Positions 39,980-50,800 of a stretch of 64,000 nucleotides of DNA are shown here, piece after piece. Under the pieces are notes generated by a model. It saw nothing but the letters and a program-made list of their open reading frames with translations. It made no database searches and was not told the DNA's origin. This stretch comes from Drosophila miranda. Its lineage: Eukaryota > Arthropoda > Insecta > Diptera > Drosophilidae. The stretch's first letter is position 1; every line of letters begins with the position of its first letter. The stretch covers positions 5,146,001-5,210,000 of the forward strand of contig NC_046675.1 of NCBI RefSeq assembly GCF_003369915.1, given 5' to 3'. The position numbers were made by a program, and so were the translations under genes.

Positions 39980-40712
39980 AGTCACCCCAGTGGGGTCAAA
40001 AGCCACTCCGAACAAAAAACAGCTATCGGCCATATAAACGGCGGTTGCAAATCGATCAAAGTAGCCAGTAAATTTTATCACACAAATATCGTAGTCATTA
40101 AATAATTTATGAACAAATAAAAAACGCAATTGCGTCTCGTATTTAAAAAAACACTTTCTATTTTTGTGCCGCCCTTGGGGCATGGCAAACTATTGAATAT
40201 CTGCTAAGAAACACCCACACTCGAAGCTGTCCAGATAAGTCCAGTCAATCGCTAGTCTGATCCGTCATGATATGCCAGTAGTTCCTAGAAATGACTCAAA
40301 CCTTACGAAAAGTTAGCAAACAAACAAACGCCAGCCCAGTCATGTGCGAAAATATTCAGGTATCAAGAGGCTTTTACTATCACCTGACGAAACGAAGTGC
40401 CACCTAATACTTGGGAAAGTAGATTGCAAGAGTCACTTTGAATGCGCGTGGGCTAAGGGTCATTGTCTTTGGAGAACTAATTAGAAGGCCTTGGATGAGC
40501 TTAAGAGGTGTACTTGAATTAGTTTTTACCAACAACTCAATCATTTTAGGCGTGCTTAGTTTTCTTTTATGGAAATTTAGCAGTTGGCCTTGCGTAGAGC
40601 TCTACAGGAGCCCTCCCATTGAGGGTATTCTTATCACTCTGCGGGATGTCCCACAAACAGCACGAAACGTGACTGGCCTACAAAGGGTTCTCGTATTCCA
40701 TGGCTGACATAT

Positions 40713-40750
40713 GTATAAGAAGCCTTCCCGAAAGAGCCCCATCTCCAGTA
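40713..40750 (+). promoter_or_regulatory. TATA box and initiator of gene I
   Basis: GTATAAGA (40713-40720) and TCCAGTA (about 40744-40750) are 33 bp apart. This places the transcript start downstream of the ATG at 40700 and supports the ATG at 40760 as start. The 40000-40700 interval has no supported gene. Confidence 0.55.
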
Positions 40751-40759
40751 GCTGTCATT

Positions 40760-41670
40760 ATGTTGCCGGTTCTGTATGTGCTGACGATTGTGGCTGGCAG
40801 CTGCTGTGTCTCCGGCCAGGTGCTGTATCCACCGCAGTACACAAACACTCGGATTGTGGGTGGCGAGGAAGCATCCGAGGGTGTGGCCCCCTATCAGATA
40901 TCGCTCCAAGGAGCAGCTAGTGGACAACACTCCTGCGGCGGGGCCATCATCGATGAGCGCTGGATCATCACGGCTGCCCACTGTACACGGGGCAAGCAGG
41001 CGACAGCCTTCCGTGTGCTGGCTGGGACCCAGGACCTGCAGCAGAATGCAACGAAGTACTACTATCCGGACAGGATCGTCGAGCACTGCAACTACGAGCC
41101 GCGCAAATACCGCAACGACATTGCCCTGCTGCACCTGAACGAGTCGATTGTGTTCGGCAATGCCACGCAGCCGGTGGAGCTGGACCACGAGCCACTGGTG
41201 CCCGGCACCCGACTCCTGCTCACCGGCTGGGGCACTCTGTCGCTGGGCGGAGAGGTGCCTGCTCGCCTGCAGAGCCTAGAGGTCATGTATGTGCCCTTCG
41301 AGCAGTGTAGAGCTGCCCATGACAACAGCACACGCGTGGACATTGGCCATGTCTGCACGTTCAACGACAAGGGACGAGGAGCCTGCCACGGCGACTCCGG
41401 CGGACCCCTGGTCCACAATGGCCGTCTGGTGGCTCTGGTCAATTGGGGAATGCCCTGTGCCCGGGGATATCCAGGTGAGTGAGGGCTGAAACTAATTGCT
41501 TTGCGTGGGTCTCAGCCTAGCCATTGTGTTTGTCGTCATTAGATGCTCATGCCTCCATCGCATACTACCATGACTTCATACGCACTCACCTGAGTCTTTC
41601 CGAAACGGAGAGTGCCGAGGGAACTCCGGAGGAAATGAAAGCGGTGAGGAGTAGAAGACATTGCAGCTAA
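40760..41670 (+). CDS. serine protease I, S1A family, active triad
   Basis: Exons 40760-41474 and 41543-41670 (68-bp intron, phase 1 in YPG/D); 280 residues. Signal peptide about 1-19, activation NTR|IVGG. Triad H74 (TAAHC), D120 (RNDIALLHL), S213 (GDSGGP); Gly189. After splicing the end reads PDAHASIAYYHDFIRTHL, followed by an unusual polar, acidic-then-basic tail of about 30 residues absent from its neighbours. Two NxS/T sites. Confidence 0.85.
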
Positions 41671-41836
41671 AAAGGATACAGATGATTTTTAACTTAAATA
41701 AAGTGAAAATGGAAACCTTTTGTTGGTTTATCCGCTCATGAGAATCCGGAGACACAATGCTAAAACTTTTCGTACTCATTTGGGATGCATTTCGATGCGG
41801 ATTTGTTCCGCCAATTGGTGTAGACTTGCTTGGTAA

Positions 41837-42763
41837 ATGGATTTCAGTTGTAATTGGACCTTCGAAATGATCGGATATAGCAAAACACGGCTGTGTTTTC
41901 TGTGGCTGCTGCTAGTGTGCCTGGCGGCAGGTCGACATGGAACAAAGCGGAAATCAGATCGACATGGACATCACAGCCATGGAAGAACAGTTCATATGCG
42001 AAGCCTGAACAATTCAGAAGAGCAAGTTGAGATTGGGGACGTAGTTGCCCCCAGGAATTTGTCACCATGGCAAGTGTCCATACAGGATGGAGCGAAGAAA
42101 CACAGGTGCAGTGGAGCCATTATAGGAAAGGATTGGGTAATAACGACAGCTTACTGCCTGAGCAGGGCTGATTTAAATAAGTATCGCATTGTCGTCGGCA
42201 CACAGACACTGGGAGCCGTAAGCCGGTATCTAAAATCCTACTCAATCGAGTACGCGATCGTTCACCCGCACTTTGACAAGCCCAAGAAATCGAATGATAT
42301 AGCACTGATCTTCACGGAGAGCAGCATTCAGTTCAACATCCACGTCAAAGCCATTGATCTCCAGGGCTCACCCCTGCCCAGGGATACGCTCGTGATGCAC
42401 ACGGGCTGGGCATGGCGGAAGGGAGAGGATGAGAACAAGATGCGTGCCGTCTATCACAGGGTCATTCCATACAAGATCTGTTTGACTCACTTCGACAAGA
42501 AGGTTCGGAATCCCATTGAGCCCGGTCACTTGTGCTTGAATGTGCCCAAGGACAGTGATTTTTGCCTCAAGGAAACTGGCGGTCTTCTGGTGCACAACAG
42601 AAGACTAGCGGGTCTCAGTAGCTTCGGTACTCCCTGCGCCACTGGCGAGCCTTTTATGGGCACGCGAATCTCTTTCTACTTTGACTTTATACGAACCACG
42701 ATGAAGGGATGTATTCGATGCGAGAAAAACACACATTTCGAAGAACGGTTCTTTGATTTGTAG
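41837..42763 (+). CDS. highly divergent serine protease homologue J
   Basis: 308 residues, no intron. The ATG at 41867 (MIGYSKTRLCFLWLLL) may be the real start, since it places the hydrophobic leader nearer the N terminus. A His/Lys/Arg-rich pro-region (HGHHSHGR) follows. The activation N terminus is not recognisable (VEIGDVV). Catalytic positions read Y106 (TTAYC), D154 (SNDIALIF) and K245-E246-T247 where G-D-S should be, so Gly193, Asp194 and Ser195 are all changed and no oxyanion hole can form. The fold cysteines CSGAI..AYC and the end cysteines remain. Clearly not a protease; a binding or structural role is possible. Confidence 0.8.
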   Translation: MDFSCNWTFEMIGYSKTRLCFLWLLLVCLAAGRHGTKRKSDRHGHHSHGRTVHMRSLNNSEEQVEIGDVVAPRNLSPWQVSIQDGAKKHRCSGAIIGKDWVITTAYCLSRADLNKYRIVVGTQTLGAVSRYLKSYSIEYAIVHPHFDKPKKSNDIALIFTESSIQFNIHVKAIDLQGSPLPRDTLVMHTGWAWRKGEDENKMRAVYHRVIPYKICLTHFDKKVRNPIEPGHLCLNVPKDSDFCLKETGGLLVHNRRLAGLSSFGTPCATGEPFMGTRISFYFDFIRTTMKGCIRCEKNTHFEERFFDL

Positions 42764-43026
42764 TGCGTCCAAAGAAAACTAAACAATTTTCTATCAATAT
42801 TTTCCTTGAAATAAACAAGAAACGATATCTGAATCGATAATGAAAAAACTGTCGCATAAATTTCTCAACTTTTAATACGGACTTCGGTGACAATTGGCAA
42901 GGAATGGAATTGAGAATCACTTACACATATATGCAATCGCTTAAAACTTAGACAACATCGGGTGCGAGCTCTATGGGATGACAGCTAACTAACTAGGATC
43001 TGGATGTGGCGAGCAATGAAGAATAC

Positions 43027-44039
43027 TTAGTACTGGTTCGCGGGCAGGTAATGATTGCCGATGGCGCCTCCGCCGTTATTGCCAGCTCCGTTGTCGATGA
43101 AGTTTCCTTCGGCCTGCTGCTGCTGCTGTTGCTGCTGTTGCTGCTGTTGCTGCTGCTGCTGCTGCTCCTCTTCGTCCTCCTCTGGGGGATCAAGGGAGCC
43201 AACCACGGAGGTGATGGGCGCCACACCCTCGTCGGTGATGGTGGAGCTACCTCCGAGTGTGTCGTACTGCGACTGAATCTGGCGCTGAGCATTGACGGCC
43301 TCCTCGGGGGTGCGGTACTTGATGAAGAACACCTCCGGCTTGTTGATATGCTGCGGAGCATCGGCGATGGCGTCCTGCAGGTCAGCGGCGGTGGTCTTCT
43401 TGGCCAGCACATAGACGACCGTCTTCTCCTGCTTCAGGGTCTTGGCCAGGTTGAGGGCGGCGGCACGGTTCGTCTGGGCCGGAGTCTTGACAAACAGCAC
43501 ATTGTAATGGTTGCGCGGCTGCTGGGCCAGCTGATTGAGTTCGTCCTGAACCTCATCATCGGACTCCTCGGGTGCCGAATGAATGAAGAAGTTCTTGGTC
43601 ACGATCGGCCTCTTGGGTATCCTCACACGTGGCCGGGGGCGACGATGCTGCTGCACGGGAGCGGTCTGGAAATTAATGGGAAATCCAGCTGGCATTGGGA
43701 ACGAGCCAGAGGTGGGACGAACGGCCGCCTGGGACTGGTACTGGCCGGCTGGTGGCAGATAGGGCAGTGGCAGAGGCGGCAGCACCGGATGTGACGACTG
43801 CTGCTGCTGCTGCTGCAGCTGCTGGTTGAGCAGATGGGCCACAACTGGGGGCTGGAGCTGCACCTGCGACTGCTGCTGCTGCTGTTGGATGCGGTAGTTG
43901 TACCCCGCCTGGGTCAGGCTGATGTCAGCCCGGGCCAGCGCCAAGGCGCCCATCAGAACCGTCTGAAAAAGAGAGATTAGGTAATCCTTTCGTGTCCGCT
44001 TGGGTAATCCACGGGCAAACGCACCACAAATATCTTCAT
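43027..44039 (-). CDS. Tweedle (DUF243) cuticle protein
   Basis: Exon 1 44039-44025 (MKIFV), intron 44024-43963, exon 2 43962-43027; 316 residues. The spliced start MKIFVTVLMGALALARA is a signal peptide; exon 2 alone would lack it. A Gln/Pro-rich N-terminal half is followed by the DUF243 domain at about 125-225 (KNFFIHSAPEE..., VLFVKTP, FFIKYRTPEEA). The C-terminal region has a run of about 18 Gln encoded by CAG/CAA repeats (near 43110-43165). Tweedle proteins bind chitin and shape larval body form. It may correspond to D. melanogaster TwdlW, which I cannot confirm. TATA box on the minus strand near 44148-44157. Confidence 0.88.
43110..43165 (-). repeat. CAG/CAA polyglutamine tract in Tweedle gene
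   Basis: A run of Gln codons (CAG and CAA mixed) in frame within the Tweedle C-terminal region, preceded by an acidic stretch (DEEE). Prone to length variation. Confidence 0.8.
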
Positions 44040-44147
44040 GCTTCTGCTTGGCTTGGTCTCTCGCTCTTGTTAGCTGTCTACGCTGGTTGGCTCCTCTCGG
44101 TCCGTGTGTCTCTGTGGCTGTGATGATGGGTCAAGAGGCACCGACTC

Positions 44148-44157
44148 TTTTTATACG
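44148..44157 (-). promoter_or_regulatory. TATA box of Tweedle gene
   Basis: GTATAAAAAG on the minus strand, about 110 bp upstream of the start codon. Confidence 0.55.
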
Positions 44158-44199
44158 GCTCTGCGGCCATAACAAGTTTATAATCGGAAACAAATAATG

Positions 44200-46796
44200 A
44201 AACAGCAGCAGACGCAGAAGCACCAAAGAGTTGCAACAGTTTTGGGCCATAAAACACAAACAACATTCGTTATTTGTTATGCATGGCGACGGAGGCGAAA
44301 GAAGATGTTGGATCTGGGGGCTGGATGGGTGGATGGAAATGGGGGCTTTTGTGTGGCTGTCGGAGACGCCTAACAAAGGTCGAGCGAGAGGCAATTTTTA
44401 CAATGGTCTTGCTCATACAGAAACTGGAAGGCATAATCAGTCATTGGGGTGGATATAGATCGAGGGACTAGAGGGAGTAGAGAGATATATGTAGATGACC
44501 CTAAATGAACAAAAATATTATCATTTTGGTGATATTAAAGAATATTAAGAATATATATGAAATCAGACCTCACACTAAACCCAAAATTAGTTCCCATCTC
44601 AAATTTCAAACGTTACCGAACCATAGGTATATACAAAATATACAAATATTGCTCATGCAAAAGAATAGATGGGTGTAGAAACCATTAAAGAAGTCTCTTC
44701 TTTGAATATATATTGTGAAAAAGTTGGTAAAAAAGTGATCATGACACGAGAAAATCACAATGGATCCCCTATACTGTGAGCAATAAAACATTTCTGAGCT
44801 ATTTTCCCGGAAAGAAACTTCGGTTTGTAACCATTTTGTAAAGTCCCGAATCCTTTCTTCAAATAAACCCCCATAGCGGATTGGTTTGGTTTGTCGTTCG
44901 CTGTAAGTTTTTCTGTGAAGTTGAATGACCCAAATTGATACATTTCAATAGAGTATGTATATTAAACAGTATATATTGAGATACGAGACGAGGTTACAAA
45001 CTTGCTTTTTAATGCACTTTTGTCCGAAAAGCCCTTTTGTCTACGCCTTGCTTCATTGTCTGCAACTGGAACTATCAAATGTAAATTGAATATTTTGGGG
45101 ACTGTATTTTGCATCTGGTCTGTGCTTGACGAGGGCCAAGGTCTAGGTGTTTGTTTTGAAGTGATTGTGCCTAAATATTGGGCGATATATTGTTATCTCT
45201 AAATGTGCCAAATTGATACAAAATGCTCGTAAGTTCGTAGGTTTTGATATGTGGCCATTGACTGAAAAGTGAAGGTAAGTGAGCCAATAAATCTGAAAGC
45301 ATCATCTCGACTCGAAATTGGTGCAGCCTGACAATTAGCTATGGATGATCAGCTTCCAACGGAAATAAGTTGTCATAACAAACGACAGAAATGAAATAGA
45401 TGCATATCGAATGAGCCCAGATAATAGCTTCCCTTATAAAGCTAATTTGCTGCCCTTCTACTGATGGCCGAGAAATAGGGAGCTTCCCATTTCCTTTCCA
45501 ATTTCAAATCAGAGGAAACATGACAATTTCTTTGCCGATTTCAAAGAGATAGTTGTGGTTTCACCCACTCATATGTGGACAGACTAACTTGTGCAAGAAC
45601 CGAATGCACTGGCTGGAGTGCATCTCATTAGTCGGGGGGGAATTCTGCCCACAAATCAAAGCCAGCCAACCTTCACGATGATTTGTTAGCCCACATTTCT
45701 GATAGGGGTTGACCGTCAACTGACTCAAAAACTGGTTTCTCACTTTCTCACGCCAATTTCGTGGGCCATGACGAAAAGCAGCAAAAGGTAGAGAAATGGA
45801 AATTTGTTTTTGGCCCGAATAATTTGAAAGTGTGAGGATGAGGGGCATTAAAGATGCAAAGATCTGTCAAAGAAGTATACGATAAATTTCCGCTGGTAAT
45901 GCGAAACCAGGAGTTACTTTGTCATTAATTAATCGGCCCAACGCATTTAGACGAAATTTACTTTTTAAAATACACATAAAATAATATTAAGTCAAACGAA
46001 ATAGTGTGTCTGACCAAAAGAGTTGACCCCTGCCCTGATTAATGAGTGTCAAGCGTTGCCGCAGATCGCATATTTTATGCAAATCGAATAGGTTGCTAAA
46101 ATGCCCATCTAGTAGAGATACATACATATATAAGTAAAAAGACTCGGTGCACAGTTTAGCCAAAAGCATAAAAGTGAATGTTGACGGGAGGCAAATTATG
46201 ATTTGCGTAACAAAACTATTTTAATAATTTATTAATTCACACCATGAGAGATTTTGACATTGGCGGCCTTTGTCCGCTTCTATGCATAGCATTAGCAACC
46301 GAATCCGACTCTGACCACAAATCCGCATCCATGTCCATCAGTGGCACATTTGATTGGGCGCTAAACGCCCCTTCGAGGCCTATCAATCGCACAATAACAA
46401 ATGCATTTTTGATTATTGGCCTAAAAATGGCTGAAAATTAATTATGGGACACCTTGCACTCACAACTATTTTTGCATATGGATATGTATGTACAAACAAC
46501 ACAGCATCGATTGTTTTTATAGGCATGTGGAACGAATTCGGGGTTTTGTCTTTGCCGGGCTTAAGCTGACAGTTTTAACATGGGTTCAAGCGTAAATTTT
46601 GACAAATGAGTGGGGATCGATATCGGAAAGATGTTTGGAAGGAGGGGTTTCGAATGAACATGTGTACCTTTGATTAATGCTTCAAACGCATCCAAGCCTC
46701 GTCTTTGGACTAACAGAAAGAGAGTTTAAAAGCCAAAATACAGATATTAACTGCTCATTAAATTCATTGGGTACTTAAGCCTTGAATGTTGGACCC
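44200..46796. other. intergenic, no gene seen
   Basis: About 2.6 kb of AT-rich sequence between the Tweedle and carbonic anhydrase genes. Open frames are short and carry no recognisable motif. It may hold cuticle-gene enhancers. Confidence 0.5.
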
Positions 46797-46842
46797 TTTA
46801 TTAAAAGTAGAATGAAACTAAATACACTCTAAAGCATTTTCT

Positions 46843-47937
46843 TCAAGAATACAAAAGATCGGCTCCATACAAAAATATATAAATAAACCGGGCTCTAGTC
46901 CAGAACACACGTATATTGTCGGCGTGGCTTTCTTTAAAGTAGAAAACCCGTCGGGAATTGGAGTTCTGCAGCTGTCGATAGCTCATGTGGGCCCGTGCCA
47001 AACTAGAGCCTTCTCCCACATTGCACAGGGTGTCCATCTGTGGAATGCATCGGAGTAACACATGAATGATAGAACGGAATATACCGACCTGATCCCGTGA
47101 TAAGCTCTGCACACTGGCCTTGACGATCCACTCGACATTCTCGATGCATTCGGGCACTGTCGAGGACCCGTGATACTGATAGTACGCTCCTATTTGACCG
47201 TACAGCTCCCTCATGAGGAATATCGAGTTCATTTCATTGACCCTCCATGTGGCCTCATCCACGATGGGCTGACCGCGCAGCGTATCCACAATGGCGGCAA
47301 TGGCCCGGCTGGGCACATTGGAGACCGCAAAGACGATGCTTACAATAACCAGCCCCTTCGTCTGGTTTAGGGCCTCTTTCAGACTGGCCGCCGACTCGTT
47401 GCGGAATACGATCTGAACCTCCATGTCATGGCGCTCACGCTCCAGCAAATGCTCGGCCCCACAATGGAAGTGGATCTGCTCGGCCATATAGCTGAGATCC
47501 CTGAACTCCTTGCGGCCACTCAGCCGAATCCAGTGCGTGAAGTTGTGCATAATAACTAGGTAGAAGGTTTCTTTGCCGGATGATATGAATGAATTATTCC
47601 CAGTGGTCAGACTCACCCACATATCCGTTATAGAGCAGGGCCAGATGCGGCTGCTCCATTGAATCGTTGACAATATGGAGCTCTGTTGTTAGGGGTATGG
47701 TATATGCCTCGGTCAGCTCGATCGGACTCTGCTTGTTGCCAGTTCTGCAAACATCCGGCCAATCATGTTGGGCTACAAGTTAGAGCATTGAATAATTTTA
47801 TACCAAACGAAGTCTGTTCGCAGCTTACAAAATTTTCCTTTCGTGGAGTATTCTAAATCCAGCCAATTCTCTTGCGCTGCCACAAATGCCAGTTGAACTG
47901 CTAGCATCACAATCACCACGAACGTCATTTTATTCAT
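46843..47937 (-). CDS. carbonic anhydrase-related protein (zinc ligand lost)
   Basis: Three exons: 47937-47829, 47772-47617 and 47570-46843, introns 56 and 46 bp, 330 residues after splicing. Signal peptide about 1-21 (TFVVIVMLAVQLAFVAAQ). Alpha-CA landmarks include KQSPIEL, the zinc-site stretch QIHFHCG (H122, H124) and GSSTVPECIENVEWIV. The third ligand, His of the usual EVHIVH, is Q141 (MEVQIVF), and the conserved Trp after the second His is Cys, so zinc binding and CO2 hydration are doubtful. The C terminus ends in a hydrophobic aromatic stretch without a clear GPI signal. A poly(A) signal lies at 46797-46802 on the minus strand. Paralogue of the gene at 50801-52334. Confidence 0.82.
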
Positions 47938-47999
47938 TTTTTGGCTTTTACATTTTGACAGTACTTTCAAGACTTGATGTGATGTCATCTTTTGATTTT

Positions 48000-48770
48000 T
48001 TAGACAAAAAGATCAACCGAAATATTAGGTAATATAAACATCCAGCACAAGGCGCCTTAAATAGTAACACTCATGATTGCGATTTGCCACTTTGCACGAT
48101 AAAAAAATTAGGTTGTAGGCCCAAAATCTTTGGTTCGAATATGCAGTTTTTATCCCTTCTTGGTGTGCTCTATTACTACAAATGCTCGTCTTCTTTGAAC
48201 CTCATTTTTGCGGTACCTTTAGCATAGATAAGGGATCATAGTCGCGATCTACATACGTAGAAAACAGATGTATGTGCATTCATGTTTATTCATTATTACA
48301 TGTGCACAACATTAACAATTATTTAATTAACAATCAATTCAAAAGAGAAGACCTATCGGAAGATTTTTTATTCGGGTCAATACAATGTCTGTACCTGAAG
48401 ATGCATTGAGCCAAAGTTGAAGTTTTCTACCATTTAAAAAAAATTTTTTTATGGTATGGCTCTGATTTTAGACTTAAGCGGCATTAGTTCTTAACAATGC
48501 CATTCGTGGCTGATAAAAATTCTAGAAAACTTTCCAATTAGCTCTACGCCAAATTCGCAATTTAATTTTGACCGAAGCCCCAAAGTATGCCTTAAATAAA
48601 GAAACAATTTTGGTCGCGTCATCTCTCGGTAAACAAATGTACTACGAGTGTTGTTTAGGGAGGGGTTTGATGTGTGGGGGGTACGTCCGGCAACCTATTT
48701 GATGCTGCCCCATGTCGGATGCTTAAGAAAACACAAATGATGTATGGCACACTGCTTTGGAGAATCAATA
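48000..48770. other. intergenic, no gene seen
   Basis: AT-rich upstream DNA of the first carbonic anhydrase-like gene. Nothing recognised. Confidence 0.5.
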
Positions 48771-48774
48771 CTGC

Positions 48775-49090
48775 ACTGCTGTCCTTTCTTCCTTGATGCT
48801 AAGCAGGCCTTTCAAAGGATCTGTATCTCCCATTAAGTTTTTAAGACCAGATGAACCAGCTGGTTACGATGAAACTATAATAGTAGGCTGCTATAAAAGC
48901 ATAACATCTGGGTGCTATGAAAGTACATTTGATATGATACATTATAAAGGTTGCTGTGAAACGCTGGCTTCTTCATCACAGGGAGATGCAGTGGGTGGTA
49001 GTAGAGTTTCGCAAGATCCTGCTATAAAATAAATTCAACCGGTTCCCACAAGGCAGTGTTTTCGGCTCTGTAATATTTAAGTTCAACAGA
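48775..49090 (+). mobile_element. decayed LINE reverse transcriptase relic
   Basis: Two RT-like motifs occur in different frames at about the right distance: FLDAKQAFQRI near 48790 (motif A, LDxxxAFD-like) and FPQGSVFGSVIF near 49041-49076 (motif B, PQGSVLGP-like). Between them the reading is broken. A short, old non-LTR fragment. 49091-50800 shows no supported gene. Confidence 0.45.
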
Positions 49091-50800
49091 CTGTCGTTAT
49101 CTTCAATCTGTAAACCCAATGAGAACATAGTCTTGCTAAAATATTAAATACTTTTTTATTTTCAATTACTAATACAGCGTTGCGTTAATCGAAAAGCAAA
49201 ATGTATTGTTCCACAAAGTATGCAACAGAAATGGATTATCTTATTAGTAAACATTTTTTGCTAAGATTAAACAAACAACAAACATCTTTTAAAAAGGATT
49301 AGATCTAACAACAAAGACTTGACCACTCTATAGAAAATCTAGCACGAAACAAACACCCGTATTACCCGTGATAATGCTATCAATCTATTGAGTTTACGAA
49401 TTAAATTGCTCCAAGGAAAACAATATGGTTATACCCCAATCTGATCTATGCCACCGATTAGTTAGAAGTGATTGTTTTAAAGAATATAAAATTGAAAACC
49501 TAATCTGATCATTGCCACCGATTAGTTAAGAGTACTTGAGTAAGTATTTAGATTACAATTTACTGAAATTAATTGGTTCCATTATACTGCATTATTACAA
49601 GGCGTCGCGGTGTAATCTTTTGCCTTGGACTGTGCGATATTGCGGAGGAAATATATTAAGATTGAGCTATCCAACTCTGCTAATTAATGAACGCTCCATT
49701 GGATATCCTGTTCTCCTCTGTATTTCCTCCCTTCTATTTTTTATTGTACAAATTCCATTTATACCAAAGGCAATCTATAGAATAGGCAATCCTCTTCAAG
49801 TATTTAATTACATGTGTTACACTCTGAAAATAATCTTCCACCCCGATTACTTTACAACTCCCTTTACCTGGGTTTGGGAATGGAACCCATATATGGATAG
49901 ATAAGATTGCTTTTCAGAGCTTGTGCATGCAGTTTATAGTGATTGCTGTCCCATCAATAACTCAATAGGCCATCGGACATACAGGCCCCAATCACATTAA
50001 GTGCGTCCAAGTGTCATTTCGCAATGAACAACAATGATGAAGTGCGGTCAGCCATAAGCCCAAATCAAATGCCTCAACCGACGACATAGGTCATAAAGTT
50101 GATATAAAAACTTGATGCTTTTGTTGTTGTGTGATTTGGCATCATTGCAATATCAATTAATGTTATCAGAGAACGCAATTGGTCAGTTGACGAAACACTT
50201 ATCAGTGATTTCTGAATTATATTTGGCCATAACACTTTTTATACCCACCCCTGACCAGCACCAGTGTGAGTCCCGCGAGAACGAATCAAACTAACCAATG
50301 GCCGTAAAAATATGATTACTGGCCCAACTACACCTGGGGTCTTGTGATGAAATAATATATTCAGAAGAACGCAATGGCTCACCGTCTATTTTCGGATACC
50401 TGGCCATAAAGGTTTACTGGTCATCGACTTGAACTTTTAGCGGACTAGGCTGACGGCAGGCGAGCGGCCACTTTCAAAGTGGTCGACTTTCAGAGAATAC
50501 GAATCGAAGGAATATGTGCAAAATGTTTTTGGTTTTATTGCGACTGTTATATATTTTCGTGAACTTTGCACGCGATGAATCTAACATAAGCTGACTAGCT
50601 GACATGTTCTGCATTATAATTATAGCTAATGAGTATTTTAACTCTGCGTCTCTGCGTCTCCCTGTCATGGATATCTTCTCAAAAATTCGTTGTAGCTACA
50701 CTGAGAACTGCAGTGCATTCTTTGGTACGAGTATGTCTATGGCTGCTCCTCATCTGCATCTTCTACTCTCCTTTCTGCTCGGCTCAGCTCCGACCCGCAT

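Noticed and set aside
39170-40183. 337-codon open frame on the minus strand
   Set aside because: Antisense of protease H; no domain or start context. Such long shadows are common opposite GC-rich Drosophila exons.
43006-43794. 262-codon open frame on the plus strand rich in Leu
   Set aside because: Antisense of the Tweedle gene; the Leu run is the complement of the polyglutamine repeat.
49536-49904. 122-codon hydrophobic frame near 49.5 kb
   Set aside because: No ATG start at its head and AT-rich composition; considered as a chemoreceptor fragment but no diagnostic motif was visible.
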